Origin: Streptomyces humicola
GTDB lineage: Bacteria; Actinomycetota; Actinomycetes; Streptomycetales; Streptomycetaceae
Assembly: GCF_024436035.1 (NCBI RefSeq)
Contig: NZ_JANFNG010000013.1
Coordinates: 1-64,000, forward strand
Direction: 5' to 3'
Length of the DNA stretch: 64,000 bases
Shown: piece after piece, positions 15,719 to 24,132 of the stretch
Numbering within the stretch: the first letter of the stretch is position 1
How the letters are laid out: each line of letters opens with the position of its first letter
Notes under the pieces: model-generated
The model's input: the letters and a program-made list of their open reading frames with translations, nothing else
The model's database searches: none
Told to the model about the DNA's origin: nothing
Position numbers and translations under genes: made by a program

Positions 15719-17227
15719 TCAGCTGTTCTCCAGACGAAGCGCGAGCGCGGGGCAGCGGGCGAGGGCCCGGCGGGCTCGCGGACGGAGGTACTCCGGTAGC
15801 GGGGCGTCGCTGAGGACCGGGTAGCCATCGCGGTCCAGCCGTATCGCCTCGGGCAGCAGGTCGGCGCAGAGCCCGTGCCCCGCGCAGAGCGTCCAGTCGA
15901 CCGCCAGCCGTTCGCCACCGGTCGGGCCCGCCTCGTCCGGCAGCGGCAGCACCCCGGCGACCGGCCGCCCGCAGCCGTTGCCCAGCACATGGGCGGCCAA
16001 GTCGTCGGTGAAGGTGTTGACCGACGACAGGACGAAACGGGCCGAGCCGTCGGGGTGTTTGCACGCGCCACGCCCGCGTACCGAACCGGCGTACTGGCGC
16101 AGGGTGTCCAGTGCAGCGCGGCCACCGCCGCCCAGGACGTCGGCCAGTGCTCCGGCGAGGGCGGGCAGCCCCAGACGGCACGGCCCGCACTGGCCGGCGG
16201 TCTCGGCCGCAAGCCACTGGGCAACGCGGAGGGTCTCACCCAGCGGGCACACGTCCCACGACAGCGGCAGCACCGCGCCCGCCCCGAGGGTGGCGCGGTG
16301 CGCCGCCATGCTCGCGCGGGAGACGGCGGCCATCGAGGCGGAATCGGGGTCGAGCCAGGTGCCGTGGTAGCCGCCGACCAGCACACCCTGGCCGGTGCCG
16401 CTGCCGCAACGCTCCAGGATGTGGGCGAGCGGTACGCCGGTCGGGGTTTCCAGCACGGTGCGCCGCGGCACGCAGCCGCCGAGAGTGAGCAGGACGGTAC
16501 CCGGCTCCTCGCGCGTGCCCGTCGAGGCGTATGTCCCGGCGCCCATCCGTGCGGCCACTGCCAGTTGGGCGAACGTCTCGGCGTTGGAGACCAGCGTGGG
16601 CAGGCCCGACAGGCCGCGTTCGGCGGACCGCACCCGACGTCCCGGCGGGAGCGCCGGACCGCCGCCGGCCGCCCGCAGCAGCGCCGTGGCCTCACCGGAG
16701 ACGAAACGCTCCGGCATCCTGAACACGCGGGCCCGCAAGCGCCGTCCGCGCCGCTCCGACAGCCCGCGCTCGGCCATCGCCCGGCGCACCGACTCCTCCA
16801 GCGGCGCCCGGGTGACGCCGACCACCAGCTGCTCCGCACCCAGCGCCTCCGCGGCCAGCAGCGCGCCATCCAGTACCAGATGCGGGGCGCGGGCCAGCAG
16901 GACGGTGTCCTTGCGGCAGGCGGGTTCACCCTCACAGCCGTTGACCACGACCGCGGCGGTGGACCGGCGCGCCCGGGACGACGTCGCGACGGCGCGCAGT
17001 TTGCGTGCGAACGGGAAGCCGGCGCCTCCCCGACCGCACAGGCCGATCTCCTCGGCCAGCGCGGTGAGGTGGGAGAGGCCGAGGTCGGGCAGGGGCCCGT
17101 GCACGGACAGATGCGTCGTCCAGTCGAGCCGGTACGCCACGCCCATTCCGGCCGTCAGACGGGCGAGTCCAAGGGTGCGCACATCCGGCAGGTCGCTCGC
17201 GAGGCTTCTCACCGGCAGGTTGTTCAT
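15719..17227 (-). CDS. NuoF-like flavo/iron-sulfur protein with C-terminal ferredoxin domain
   Basis: A 502-residue homologue of the NADH-binding 51-kDa subunit of complex I and NAD-linked hydrogenases. GLCGRGGAGFPFARKL (about residues 62-77) and VVNGCEGEPACRKDT are the NADH/FMN motifs, an SLBB part follows, and CGPCRLG with GACKHPDG supplies the 4Fe-4S cysteines. The last 70 residues add a single-cluster ferredoxin (CAGHGLCADLLPEAI ... RCPALAL), which standard NuoF lacks. No NuoE or NuoG is encoded nearby. The ATG overlaps the TGA of the membrane gene (ATGA), so the pair likely forms a two-component NAD(P)H- or ferredoxin-linked membrane oxidoreductase (inference). Confidence 0.85.
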   Translation of the reverse strand: MNNLPVRSLASDLPDVRTLGLARLTAGMGVAYRLDWTTHLSVHGPLPDLGLSHLTALAEEIGLCGRGGAGFPFARKLRAVATSSRARRSTAAVVVNGCEGEPACRKDTVLLARAPHLVLDGALLAAEALGAEQLVVGVTRAPLEESVRRAMAERGLSERRGRRLRARVFRMPERFVSGEATALLRAAGGGPALPPGRRVRSAERGLSGLPTLVSNAETFAQLAVAARMGAGTYASTGTREEPGTVLLTLGGCVPRRTVLETPTGVPLAHILERCGSGTGQGVLVGGYHGTWLDPDSASMAAVSRASMAAHRATLGAGAVLPLSWDVCPLGETLRVAQWLAAETAGQCGPCRLGLPALAGALADVLGGGGRAALDTLRQYAGSVRGRGACKHPDGSARFVLSSVNTFTDDLAAHVLGNGCGRPVAGVLPLPDEAGPTGGERLAVDWTLCAGHGLCADLLPEAIRLDRDGYPVLSDAPLPEYLRPRARRALARCPALALRLENS

Positions 17228-18057
17228 CGACGGTCCTCAATTCCCGGCTGGCCGCCGTATCCCGGCCGACCCGTGTATTCGGGCCGTAGGGGCTGCGGAG
17301 GCGGATCGGATGAATGGGCCGGCATCGGTTGCGCGAGGGTGCGGACGTGACGCCTGCGCCGTCCTCGCGCGCGCCGCCGGCCAGTCGGCGAGATGGCCGA
17401 GGACGGCCGCCGCACCGAGGGTGCCAACTTCCGCCGCGCGGGGGAGCGCAGTCGTATCACCACGGCGACGCTCACGGCGATCAGGCAGGCCACGTACGAC
17501 GCGGTGACCCACCACGCCGCCGGCCGTCCCGCCTTGAGCCCGTGCACGAGCGCCGCCAGCCAGGACACGTACGAGGACGCGTGCAGCATGCGCCAGCGCA
17601 CCGGATGGCCGCGGGCGGCGAACGCCCGGCGCGCCACCCCCGATCCCACGGCGAGCACCAGCAGGTAGCCGGCGACGACGCCGAGCGCGATCAGCACCCC
17701 GCGTGCCGTGAAGCCGACCGGCACGAACGCCTCGATGAGCGAGGCATGCTGCTCGGAGACCTTGATGGCGACGTGGAGTACAAGGAAGCCGAGCGAGATC
17801 ACGGCCAGACCGCGGTGGACGCCCTGCGCCCACAGCCGGCTCGTCGGGCCGAGGACGGCCGTGTCCGTGCTGATGACTCCCCACAGCACCGCTCCGGTGA
17901 GGGACACCAGCGAGATGACACCGGCGAAGTAGTCGAGGAATGCGCGCACTCCGGCGCCGGCGCTCAGCACCAGCCCCAGCCCCACGGCGCAGACGACCGC
18001 GATGAGTGCCGTGCCCAGCCACGTTTTGGCAGACGGCTTGGTCATAGCTCGTCCCAT
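17224..18057 (-). CDS. Ferric-reductase-like/cytochrome b-type membrane protein
   Basis: A 277-residue membrane protein with six hydrophobic segments and paired histidines in the helices (HRGLAVISLGFLVLHVAIKV and MLHASSYVSWLAALVHGLKA), as in haem-binding ferric-reductase-like transmembrane domains. A basic, proline-rich tail of about 70 residues is cytoplasmic. Coupled by ATGA overlap to the NuoF-like gene, it is the probable electron acceptor or donor in the membrane. Starts at 18057 (MGRAMTKP) or 18045 (MTKP) are both possible; 18057 has a GGAG but with short spacing. The physiological oxidant is unknown. Confidence 0.75.
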   Translation of the reverse strand: MGRAMTKPSAKTWLGTALIAVVCAVGLGLVLSAGAGVRAFLDYFAGVISLVSLTGAVLWGVISTDTAVLGPTSRLWAQGVHRGLAVISLGFLVLHVAIKVSEQHASLIEAFVPVGFTARGVLIALGVVAGYLLVLAVGSGVARRAFAARGHPVRWRMLHASSYVSWLAALVHGLKAGRPAAWWVTASYVACLIAVSVAVVIRLRSPARRKLAPSVRRPSSAISPTGRRRARGRRRRHVRTLAQPMPAHSSDPPPQPLRPEYTGRPGYGGQPGIEDRR

Positions 18058-18342
18058 CCCGCTCCGGCCTCCCACGCTCCCGACGCGACGCACGGTGGAT
18101 CAGTCGATGCCATTCCGTATGGCTTTCTTAACGGAGTGGAGACCTTGACGGTTCATTCGTGGCTGTTGTCATCGCCGCCCCACCTCGGCGGTGACGATTG
18201 CGCACGGAACGTGACCGCGAAAGACATGACTTGATTTGGGGGAACCCGTTTCCGATGTCTTTCGTGTAGTCCTTTGAATGTGCGCGGCGTGGTCGGGAAA
18301 ACGACAACGGGCGCGCAACGTAATGTAAGGAGTTGGTGGCTG
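18058..18342. other. Intergenic region upstream of the graspetide locus
   Basis: This 285-base divergent region is clearly less G/C-rich than its surroundings. It holds a perfect 10-base inverted repeat, CGAAAGACAT (18218-18227) and ATGTCTTTCG (18255-18264), separated by 27 bases. Promoters for both directions should be here. I see no additional gene. Confidence 0.5.
18218..18264. repeat. Perfect inverted repeat, possible operator or leader stem
   Basis: CGAAAGACAT and ATGTCTTTCG are exact inverse copies 27 bases apart, about 80 bases upstream of the resolvase-like start. It could form a stem in a leader RNA or be two half sites for a dimeric regulator. Confidence 0.45.
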
Positions 18343-18771
18343 ATGGCGACCGCCGGCTATTCGCGGCTGACAGATGGCCATTCGTCCGGGCATGGCCCGA
18401 TACATGGTCCCATTCCCACGATTATCTACATCTGCGAACGGGATACCGCGATCGCCGAGCGGCTCGCAGGGCAGTGCCGCGGCCATGCGGAGCAACGGGC
18501 CTGGCGCGTTGTTGACACCGTCATCGACAACTCCCCGCTCACGCCCCTGGACGCGCGCGAGGGATGGAAACAGGTCATCGGGGCGCTTGCCGAAGGCTCC
18601 GTTGGCATCGTGGTCACCTGGGATCCGGCATCGGTGGCTTCCGGACCGGGTGACTTCCAGACCCTGCAGGCGACGTTCCGGGCCGGCGGGACGGTCCTTG
18701 TCGCGGTGACCGGAACCGGAACGGCAGGATCACCACCACCCCCGGACCCATCCCCCGGCGGAATCGGCTGA
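18343..18771 (+). CDS. Resolvase-like small protein in the graspetide locus
   Basis: A 142-residue protein. The part IIYICERDTAIAERLAGQ...HAEQRAWRVVDTVIDNSPLT...REGWKQVIGALAEGSVGIVVTWDPASVAS follows the fold pattern of the N-terminal domain of serine recombinases (YxRVST...A..rGW.vv......r.g...ll.....g.vd.vvv..ldRl.R). The catalytic Arg-x-Ser is not present (CERDTA instead) and there is no DNA-binding domain, so recombination is unlikely. AAGGAG sits 10 bases upstream of the ATG. It precedes the precursor gene by 65 bases. A regulatory or structural role in the locus is a guess. Confidence 0.6.
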   Translation: MATAGYSRLTDGHSSGHGPIHGPIPTIIYICERDTAIAERLAGQCRGHAEQRAWRVVDTVIDNSPLTPLDAREGWKQVIGALAEGSVGIVVTWDPASVASGPGDFQTLQATFRAGGTVLVAVTGTGTAGSPPPPDPSPGGIG

Positions 18772-18839
18772 GCCGAGCCCGCCGGATCATTCCACCGTTC
18801 CCGACCGTACGCCACCACTTCGACACCCGTGGGAAGATG

Positions 18840-19028
18840 ATGCAGCCTTTTGCCCTGACGTACGCCCGGCCTCCTATACCGGAGCCGGAAACTCCGTATG
18901 CATACGATCCGGAGCGGCAGTTGAACGTTCTCGCCGACGGCAGCGTGGCCGTGCGGGACCGTGCGGTGCTGCTCGCCTGCGGTGCGACCACCTCGACCGC
19001 CGGATCGAAGACGCACTTCGACGACTGA
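18840..19028 (+). CDS. tgmA: Graspetide precursor peptide (ATP-grasp-modified RiPP)
   Basis: A 62-residue peptide (63 if the ATG at 18837 is used) that matches the GRASP_targ precursor family: leader start MQPFALTYARP, the conserved YDPERQLNVLADG block in the middle, and a Thr/Ser/Asp-rich C terminus TTSTAGSKTHFDD. The leader block is what the ATP-grasp ligase recognises in this family. The tail supplies hydroxyl (Thr/Ser) and carboxyl (Asp) side chains for omega-ester formation. The TGA overlaps the ligase ATG (TGATG), so the two are coupled. One core motif is seen, unlike the multi-core precursors of microviridins. Confidence 0.88.
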   Translation: MQPFALTYARPPIPEPETPYAYDPERQLNVLADGSVAVRDRAVLLACGATTSTAGSKTHFDD

Positions 19029-19975
19029 TGACGGTCCTGATCCTGACATCTGCCGAGGACGTGACCGCGGACATGGTCGTCGACCGCCTGGCGGCGATGG
19101 ATGTGCAGGTGCTGCGCGTCGACCCGGCCGGGTTCCCGCAACAGGTGACACTGACGGCCAGGTACGCGTCGGGCACCCTCACCGGCAGGGTCACCGCCGG
19201 ACACCGCACCGCCGATCTGCGGGAGATCCGCTCGATCTGGGTGCGGCGGCCCGGGGCGCCGGGCTCCGGTGGACAGGTGCAGCCGGGATGGGTGGCGGTG
19301 GAATCGGACCACGCCTGGTACGGGACGCTGCGAGCACTGCCCGGTGTGCGGTGGATGAACCACCCGGAGGCGACGGCGGCGTGCCGCTACAAGATGCGGC
19401 AGCTCGTCCTCGCCGAGTCCGCCGGATTCACCGTGCCCGCAACGGTGTTCACCACCGTGCCCGCCGATGCGAGGGGATTCGCCGACGACCACGGCCCGCT
19501 GGTGTGCAAGTCGGTTTCCGGCCGGGCACCCAACGACCCGCCACTGGCCCTGCCCACCACGCCGGTACCCGGCGATGCGGACTTCGCTCCCGTCGCCGCG
19601 GCGCCCACCTGCCTCCAGACCCGCATCGACAAACAGGCCGACGTCCGCGTGACCGTCGTCGGCTCCGACATCTTCTGCGCCCGCACCGATGATGCCGCCA
19701 CGGATCGGGCAGGACACCGGGAGGTGGACTGGCGCTACGCGGATCCGCGGAGCGTGCGCTGGCGCGCGACCCACGTGCCGTCACACATCCGGCCGAAGAT
19801 CGACGCCTTCATGAACGCCACCGGACTGGCATACGGTGCATTCGACTTCGCGGTCGCCGAGGACGGCACCTGGTACTTCCTGGAATGCAATACTTCCGGC
19901 CAGTTCGGCTTCATCGAACTGGCCACAGGGCTCCCGGTCTCCCAGTCCATCGCCGACTGGCTGGCGGCCGGTTGA
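19028..19975 (+). CDS. tgmB: ATP-grasp graspetide maturase
   Basis: A 315-residue ATP-grasp ligase. The N-terminal third (ILTSAEDVTADMVVDRLAAM...VLRVD) is the peptide-recognition domain. YKMRQLVLAESAGFTVPATV starts the ATP-grasp core, PLVCKSV gives the nucleotide-contacting Lys, and YGAFDFAV...WYFLECNTSGQFGF supplies the Mg-binding Glu and Asn. It belongs to the SAV_5884-type maturases that cross-link TgmA-like peptides through ester bonds. It follows the precursor with overlapping start. The methyltransferase often found third in such loci is absent; a terminator follows directly. Confidence 0.9.
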   Translation: MTVLILTSAEDVTADMVVDRLAAMDVQVLRVDPAGFPQQVTLTARYASGTLTGRVTAGHRTADLREIRSIWVRRPGAPGSGGQVQPGWVAVESDHAWYGTLRALPGVRWMNHPEATAACRYKMRQLVLAESAGFTVPATVFTTVPADARGFADDHGPLVCKSVSGRAPNDPPLALPTTPVPGDADFAPVAAAPTCLQTRIDKQADVRVTVVGSDIFCARTDDAATDRAGHREVDWRYADPRSVRWRATHVPSHIRPKIDAFMNATGLAYGAFDFAVAEDGTWYFLECNTSGQFGFIELATGLPVSQSIADWLAAG

Positions 19976-20002
19976 ACCGGTCCGCAATCCGGGAGGACCG
20001 GT
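19976..20002 (+). terminator. Terminator of the graspetide operon
   Basis: ACCGGTCC (19976-19983) pairs perfectly with GGACCGGT (19995-20002), starting one base after the maturase stop. It ends the locus before any further gene. Confidence 0.6.
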
Positions 20003-20016
20003 AGGCCCGGGACGGC

Positions 20017-20030
20017 TGGGAGCGCTCTCA
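20017..20030. promoter_or_regulatory. CebR/LacI-type operator upstream of the GH3 gene
   Basis: TGGGAGCGCTCTCA differs at one position from the 14-base palindrome TGGGAGCGCTCCCA, the binding site of the cello-oligosaccharide repressor CebR in Streptomyces. It is 143 bases upstream of the GH3 start on an otherwise empty stretch. The match is seen; regulation is inferred. Confidence 0.55.
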
Positions 20031-20173
20031 GCGTTGCGCCGGTGGGACATGTCAACACTTGAGCGCGTGATCCGTGGGGCGCAAGGGTCCGCGTGCGGAG
20101 CAGAGGGTTGTGTGATGCGCTGGATGGGTGACGCCGCGTTCACCGCCGAACGACCAATGAGGTGGCGATTCCC

Positions 20174-21511
20174 ATGTGCGCGCCGAAGCCTTCCTCGTCC
20201 GACCGCAACCCGGGTGCCATACGACCGCGCGTGACGCGCCTCGGCACGACGGCTGCCGCCCTCGGACTTCTCACCGCGCTCACCGGCTGCGGGGGCGGGC
20301 AGACCCACCCCGCCACCTCGACACCGTCACATCCCGTGGGCCCCGGCACGTCCAGCCTCGCCGGCACGGCCTCGACGGCGGTCACGTCCACCTCGACCAC
20401 CCCGCACAACAGGTCACCCCAGGCAGGCATCGGGCACCCCGGCACGCCGCCTGCCCAGGCCTGTATCAACACCGCCCTGGCGGGCATGCCGGAGGCCCAG
20501 CGCGTCGGTCAGCTCTTCATGGTCGGGGTGAGCTCCTCCGGGATCAGCGCGGCGCAGGCCGCCGCCCTGCGCCGCGCGGACGTGGGCGCGGTTCAGCTCA
20601 CCGGCCGCAGCACGGCCGGGACCAAGGCCATCAGGTCGCTCACCGACCGGCTCCAGGCCCTGGCCACACCGCTGCGCGGCGCGACCGCCCGGCTGCTGGT
20701 CGCCACCGACCAGGAGGGCGGCAACGTCCAGGTGCTCCGCGGCCCCGGGTTCTCCGCCATCCCGAGCGCCGTGGTGCAGGGACAGTGGCCGGACGCGCGG
20801 GTGCAGTCGCAAGCGGCCGACTGGGGACGGCAGTTGCGCGCAGCCGGGGTCACCATGAACCTCGCGCCGGTGGCCGACACCGTCCCGCCCGGCGGTGCCG
20901 CCGTCAACGCCCCTATAGGCGCCCTCTCGCGCGAGTACGGCAGCAACCCGGCCACGGTGGCGGGCCACAGCACCGCGTTCCTCCGCGGGATGACCGACGC
21001 CGGCGTCCTCGCGACGCTCAAGCACTTCCCCGGCCTGGGGCGAGTGCGCGGCAACACCGACCTCACCGCGAACGTCACCGACAACCAGACCACGCGCAAC
21101 GACCCCTACCTGCAGCCCTTCCGCAACGGCATCCAGGCCGGCGCCCCGTTTGTCATGGCGTCGCTGGCCACCTACACCCGCATCGACCCGGCCCATCAGG
21201 CCGCCTTCTCCTCCACCGTCCTGCGCGGCGTGCTCCGCGGCACCCTCGGGTTCCGGGGCGTGGTGATCTCGGACGACCTCGGCAACGCCGTCGCCGTCAA
21301 GAGCATCCCGGCCGGTCAGCGGGCGCTGCGGTTCCTCGGCGCGGGCGGCGACATGGTGCTCACCGACGACCCGGGCGCCATCGGCCCGATGACCTCCGCC
21401 GTCCTCGCGCAGCTGCCGAAGAACGCCGCGCTCAGGGCCGACGTGGACGCGAGCGTCCGGCGCATCCTGACCGCCAAGCAGAACGCGGGCCTGCTCACCT
21501 GCCAGGGGTGA
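20174..21511 (+). CDS. Lipoprotein glycoside hydrolase family 3 (NagZ-like)
   Basis: A 445-residue lipoprotein. The signal ends in the lipobox LTALTGC (Cys at about residue 36), followed by a Ser/Thr/Pro linker and a GH3 domain: DQEGGNVQVLRG, then LKHFPGLGR, and VVISDDLG with the probable nucleophile Asp. KHFPG-x-G is typical of the NagZ/beta-N-acetylhexosaminidase branch, where the His in a nearby loop acts as acid/base. It would act on glycans or muropeptide sugars outside the cell. The ATG at 20174 with GAGGTGG upstream is better placed than the GTG at 20162. Confidence 0.85.
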   Translation: MCAPKPSSSDRNPGAIRPRVTRLGTTAAALGLLTALTGCGGGQTHPATSTPSHPVGPGTSSLAGTASTAVTSTSTTPHNRSPQAGIGHPGTPPAQACINTALAGMPEAQRVGQLFMVGVSSSGISAAQAAALRRADVGAVQLTGRSTAGTKAIRSLTDRLQALATPLRGATARLLVATDQEGGNVQVLRGPGFSAIPSAVVQGQWPDARVQSQAADWGRQLRAAGVTMNLAPVADTVPPGGAAVNAPIGALSREYGSNPATVAGHSTAFLRGMTDAGVLATLKHFPGLGRVRGNTDLTANVTDNQTTRNDPYLQPFRNGIQAGAPFVMASLATYTRIDPAHQAAFSSTVLRGVLRGTLGFRGVVISDDLGNAVAVKSIPAGQRALRFLGAGGDMVLTDDPGAIGPMTSAVLAQLPKNAALRADVDASVRRILTAKQNAGLLTCQG

Positions 21512-23573
21512 CCTTGGCCATGAGCAGGGCGACGTCGTCATGGGCGTCCGGAGGGCGCAGCGTGGCGAGGAGCCGGTCGCAGGTGCGCTCCAGGGAGCGG
21601 TCGCAGAGCGCCAGCTCACGCAGCAGGAGGTCGAGGCGCTCGTCGATGGGATGGTGGCGGGTCTCGACCAGGCCGTCGGTGTAGAGGACGAGCCGGTCGC
21701 CTGCACCAAGCGTCAGCGTGACCGGATCGAAGCCGACGCCGCCGACTCCGAGGGGCACACCGGTCGGCAGATCGAGCAGTTCGGGGGGCTCGCCGGTGCG
21801 TACCAGGGCAGGGGGCAGATGTCCGGCGGTGGCGATGTGGCACCGGGCGCTGTGGGGGTCGTAGACGGCGTAGACGCACGTGGCGATGTAGTGCTCCAGA
21901 CCGCTGGTGATCTTGTCCAGGTGGTGGAGCACCTCGGCGGGGGAGAGGTCCAGGTCGGCGAGGGTGCAGGTGGCGGTGCGCAGCCGTCCCATGGTGGCCG
22001 CCGCGTCGATGCCGCTGCCCATCACATCGCCCACGACCAGGGCGGTCTTGTCGTCGGCGAGCGGGATGACGTCGAACCAGTCCCCGCCGACCTCGATCGT
22101 GGTGCCCGCCGGCTGGTACCGGGAGGCGACCTCCAGGCCGGTGCGGTGCGGCGGGTGGTCGGGCAGCAGGCTGCGCTGGAGGGTCACGGCGGTGTTGCGC
22201 ACGCTCTGGTACCAGCGGGCGTTGTCGATCCAGACCGCGGCGCGGGCGGCCAGCTCACCGGCGAGGGCGAGGTCGTCGTCGTCGAAGGGCAGCGGATTGC
22301 GCGCCCGGGTCAGCCCGAGGGCGCCGAGGACCTCGCCGCGCGCGGTCAGCGGCACCCCCAGGTACGAGTGGACGCCCTCCCGGGTCAGCAGGGCGGCGGC
22401 CTCGGGATCGCGGGCGATCCGTGACATCGTCGGCCCGTCGATGTGCGGCACCAGGATCGGGCGGCCGGTGCGCACGCACTGGGTGACCAGGCGGTCCTCG
22501 TCGTAGCTGGTGAGGTGGCCGGGCGGGTCGGAGGCGCGGACGGCCTCGGTGGTGTAGGCGGCCTTCACGGCGAGGGCCCGGAAGATCGCCGGCCCTCCCG
22601 CGGACCCGGCCGGCCGGCACTCGGCCAGGACGGCGTCGAGGACGTCCACGGCGGCGATGTCCGCGAGCTCCGGCACGGTGACCTCGGCGAGCTCGTGGGC
22701 GGTGCGCTCGACCTCCAGGGTGGTGCCGATACGGGCGGAGGCGTCGGCGATGAGAGCGAGACGGCGCCGGGCGCGGGCGGCCTCGGTGGCGGCGCGGTGC
22801 CGGTCGGTGACGTCCACCAGCGACAGGGCGACCCCTATCACCTGCTTGTTGGGGTCCTCCAGGCGGTAGTACGAGACCGACCAGACGTGATCGTGATCGG
22901 GGTCGGCCGGGGTGCGGCCGACGGTGTACTGGTCGACCAGGGGACATCCGGACTCCAGCACCTGGCGCATCGACCGGTCGATCGTGTCGACGTCGAGGAA
23001 CGGGAGCGCTTCACGGACGGTGCGGCCGAGGTGGTCAGCGGCCGATATGCCGTTGATCTTCTCCAGCGCCGGGTTGACCGCCACGTACCGCAGATCGGTG
23101 TCCACCACCGCGAGTCCGATCGGCGACTGGGAGACAAGGCGGGTGGAGAGCGCGACGTCACGCTCCACCTCGCGCAGGGTGGCCCGGTCGCTGGCCAGGC
23201 CCAGGGCGAAGAAGTCGCCGCGGTCGTCCAGGAGCCGCATGTTGCGGAACTCCACCATCCGGGAGGCGCCGCCCTTGCACCGGACGGGGAAGGCGCCGGC
23301 CCAGATCTCACCGCTCGCCATCACGTCGGCGAACAGCTTCATAATCATTTCCAGGTTCTGCTCGTCAACGAGCAGAGGGCCGGCGTACTGGCCGAGCGCC
23401 TCTTCCGCGGTGTAGCCGAACAGGTCTTCCGCCTGCGGGCTCCACAGCACGATCCGGCCCTCGGAATCGAGCAGCACCGCCGCGACACCGAGCAGATCGA
23501 ACAGGCCGCTGGGCTGGGACGCCTGGTCAGCCGGTCGGCCGGTGCGGTCCGGGAAGGGTTCGGCTGTGCTCAT
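21495..23573 (-). CDS. PP2C/SpoIIE-type phosphatase with PAS and GAF domains
   Basis: A 692-residue signalling protein. There are two PAS domains (about 20-130 and 145-260; IVLWSPQAEDLFGYTAEEAL and YVAVNPALEKINGISAADHL), a GAF domain (about 280-440) and a C-terminal SpoIIE phosphatase (about 460-690; VGGDWFDVIPLADDKTALVV and VVGDVMGSG as the metal-binding motifs, and DDVALLMAKV near the end). Such enzymes dephosphorylate anti-anti-sigma factors. The ATG at 23573 has GGAGGG upstream. An RsbW-like kinase partner is encoded far away at 56368, with no link shown. It overlaps the GH3 3' end by 17 bases. Confidence 0.9.
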   Translation of the reverse strand: MSTAEPFPDRTGRPADQASQPSGLFDLLGVAAVLLDSEGRIVLWSPQAEDLFGYTAEEALGQYAGPLLVDEQNLEMIMKLFADVMASGEIWAGAFPVRCKGGASRMVEFRNMRLLDDRGDFFALGLASDRATLREVERDVALSTRLVSQSPIGLAVVDTDLRYVAVNPALEKINGISAADHLGRTVREALPFLDVDTIDRSMRQVLESGCPLVDQYTVGRTPADPDHDHVWSVSYYRLEDPNKQVIGVALSLVDVTDRHRAATEAARARRRLALIADASARIGTTLEVERTAHELAEVTVPELADIAAVDVLDAVLAECRPAGSAGGPAIFRALAVKAAYTTEAVRASDPPGHLTSYDEDRLVTQCVRTGRPILVPHIDGPTMSRIARDPEAAALLTREGVHSYLGVPLTARGEVLGALGLTRARNPLPFDDDDLALAGELAARAAVWIDNARWYQSVRNTAVTLQRSLLPDHPPHRTGLEVASRYQPAGTTIEVGGDWFDVIPLADDKTALVVGDVMGSGIDAAATMGRLRTATCTLADLDLSPAEVLHHLDKITSGLEHYIATCVYAVYDPHSARCHIATAGHLPPALVRTGEPPELLDLPTGVPLGVGGVGFDPVTLTLGAGDRLVLYTDGLVETRHHPIDERLDLLLRELALCDRSLERTCDRLLATLRPPDAHDDVALLMAKVTPGR

Positions 23574-23758
23574 GCCAGGCGCTCCCTCCGCTTGCCGGCA
23601 CGACATGTGGTCGCCGCAGGGGCTGCGGTGCTTCCATACTCTCCCGGTCTTGCCCGTACCGCTTCCCCCGCTACTGCGCCGACGGCGATCAGGCCCGCGA
23701 GGAGACGCAGCCGAGCGGCGAACGGCTGCGTCGCGCCGGCGCAGCGCTGAGGTACGAG

Positions 23759-24067
23759 CTACACCGACCAGGGAAAGATCATCCGGGCGGGAGCGGCGTT
23801 CGCCAGGGTGAGGCATGCCAGGACGCGCCGCCCGTCGACCCCCACCGTGCAGGCGCCGCACGTTCCTTGGTCGCAGCCCTTCTTGGCTCCGGTGAGATTC
23901 AGACGCTCACACAGCGCATCCAGCAGGCTGACCCGTGGCTCGATCTCCACTGCCTGCTCGACGCCGTTGACGGACAGCGTGACCTCGACCGACCCCGGTC
24001 CGCGCTCCGGTACTTTCGCGCCCGCGGCCTGGGCGTCGTCGTACGCATCCCCGCCTCCAACCATCAC
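23759..24067 (-). pseudogene. Truncated 2Fe-2S subunit of a xanthine-dehydrogenase-type enzyme
   Basis: A 102-residue frame with the plant-type 2Fe-2S domain: LTLSVNGVEQAVEIEP, GCDQGTCGACTV and RRVLACLTLA hold the four cluster cysteines. After ACLTLA the sequence turns to AAPARMIFPWSV and stops. Normal subunits continue for about 80 more residues with a second 2Fe-2S domain. No FAD or molybdopterin subunit is nearby. It is probably the stump left by a deletion. It might still give a small ferredoxin, hence moderate confidence in the pseudogene call. Confidence 0.65.
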
Positions 24068-24132
24068 TTTTCAGCCCGGACCGGAGGTGGGCGGGCCGCC
24101 ACTCGGGGGACGGGCGAGTGGCGGCCGGGGGC

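Noticed and set aside
18343..18771. Site-specific recombinase marking a mobile element
   Set aside because: The active-site Ser and DNA-binding domain are absent and no attachment repeats or other mobility genes flank it.
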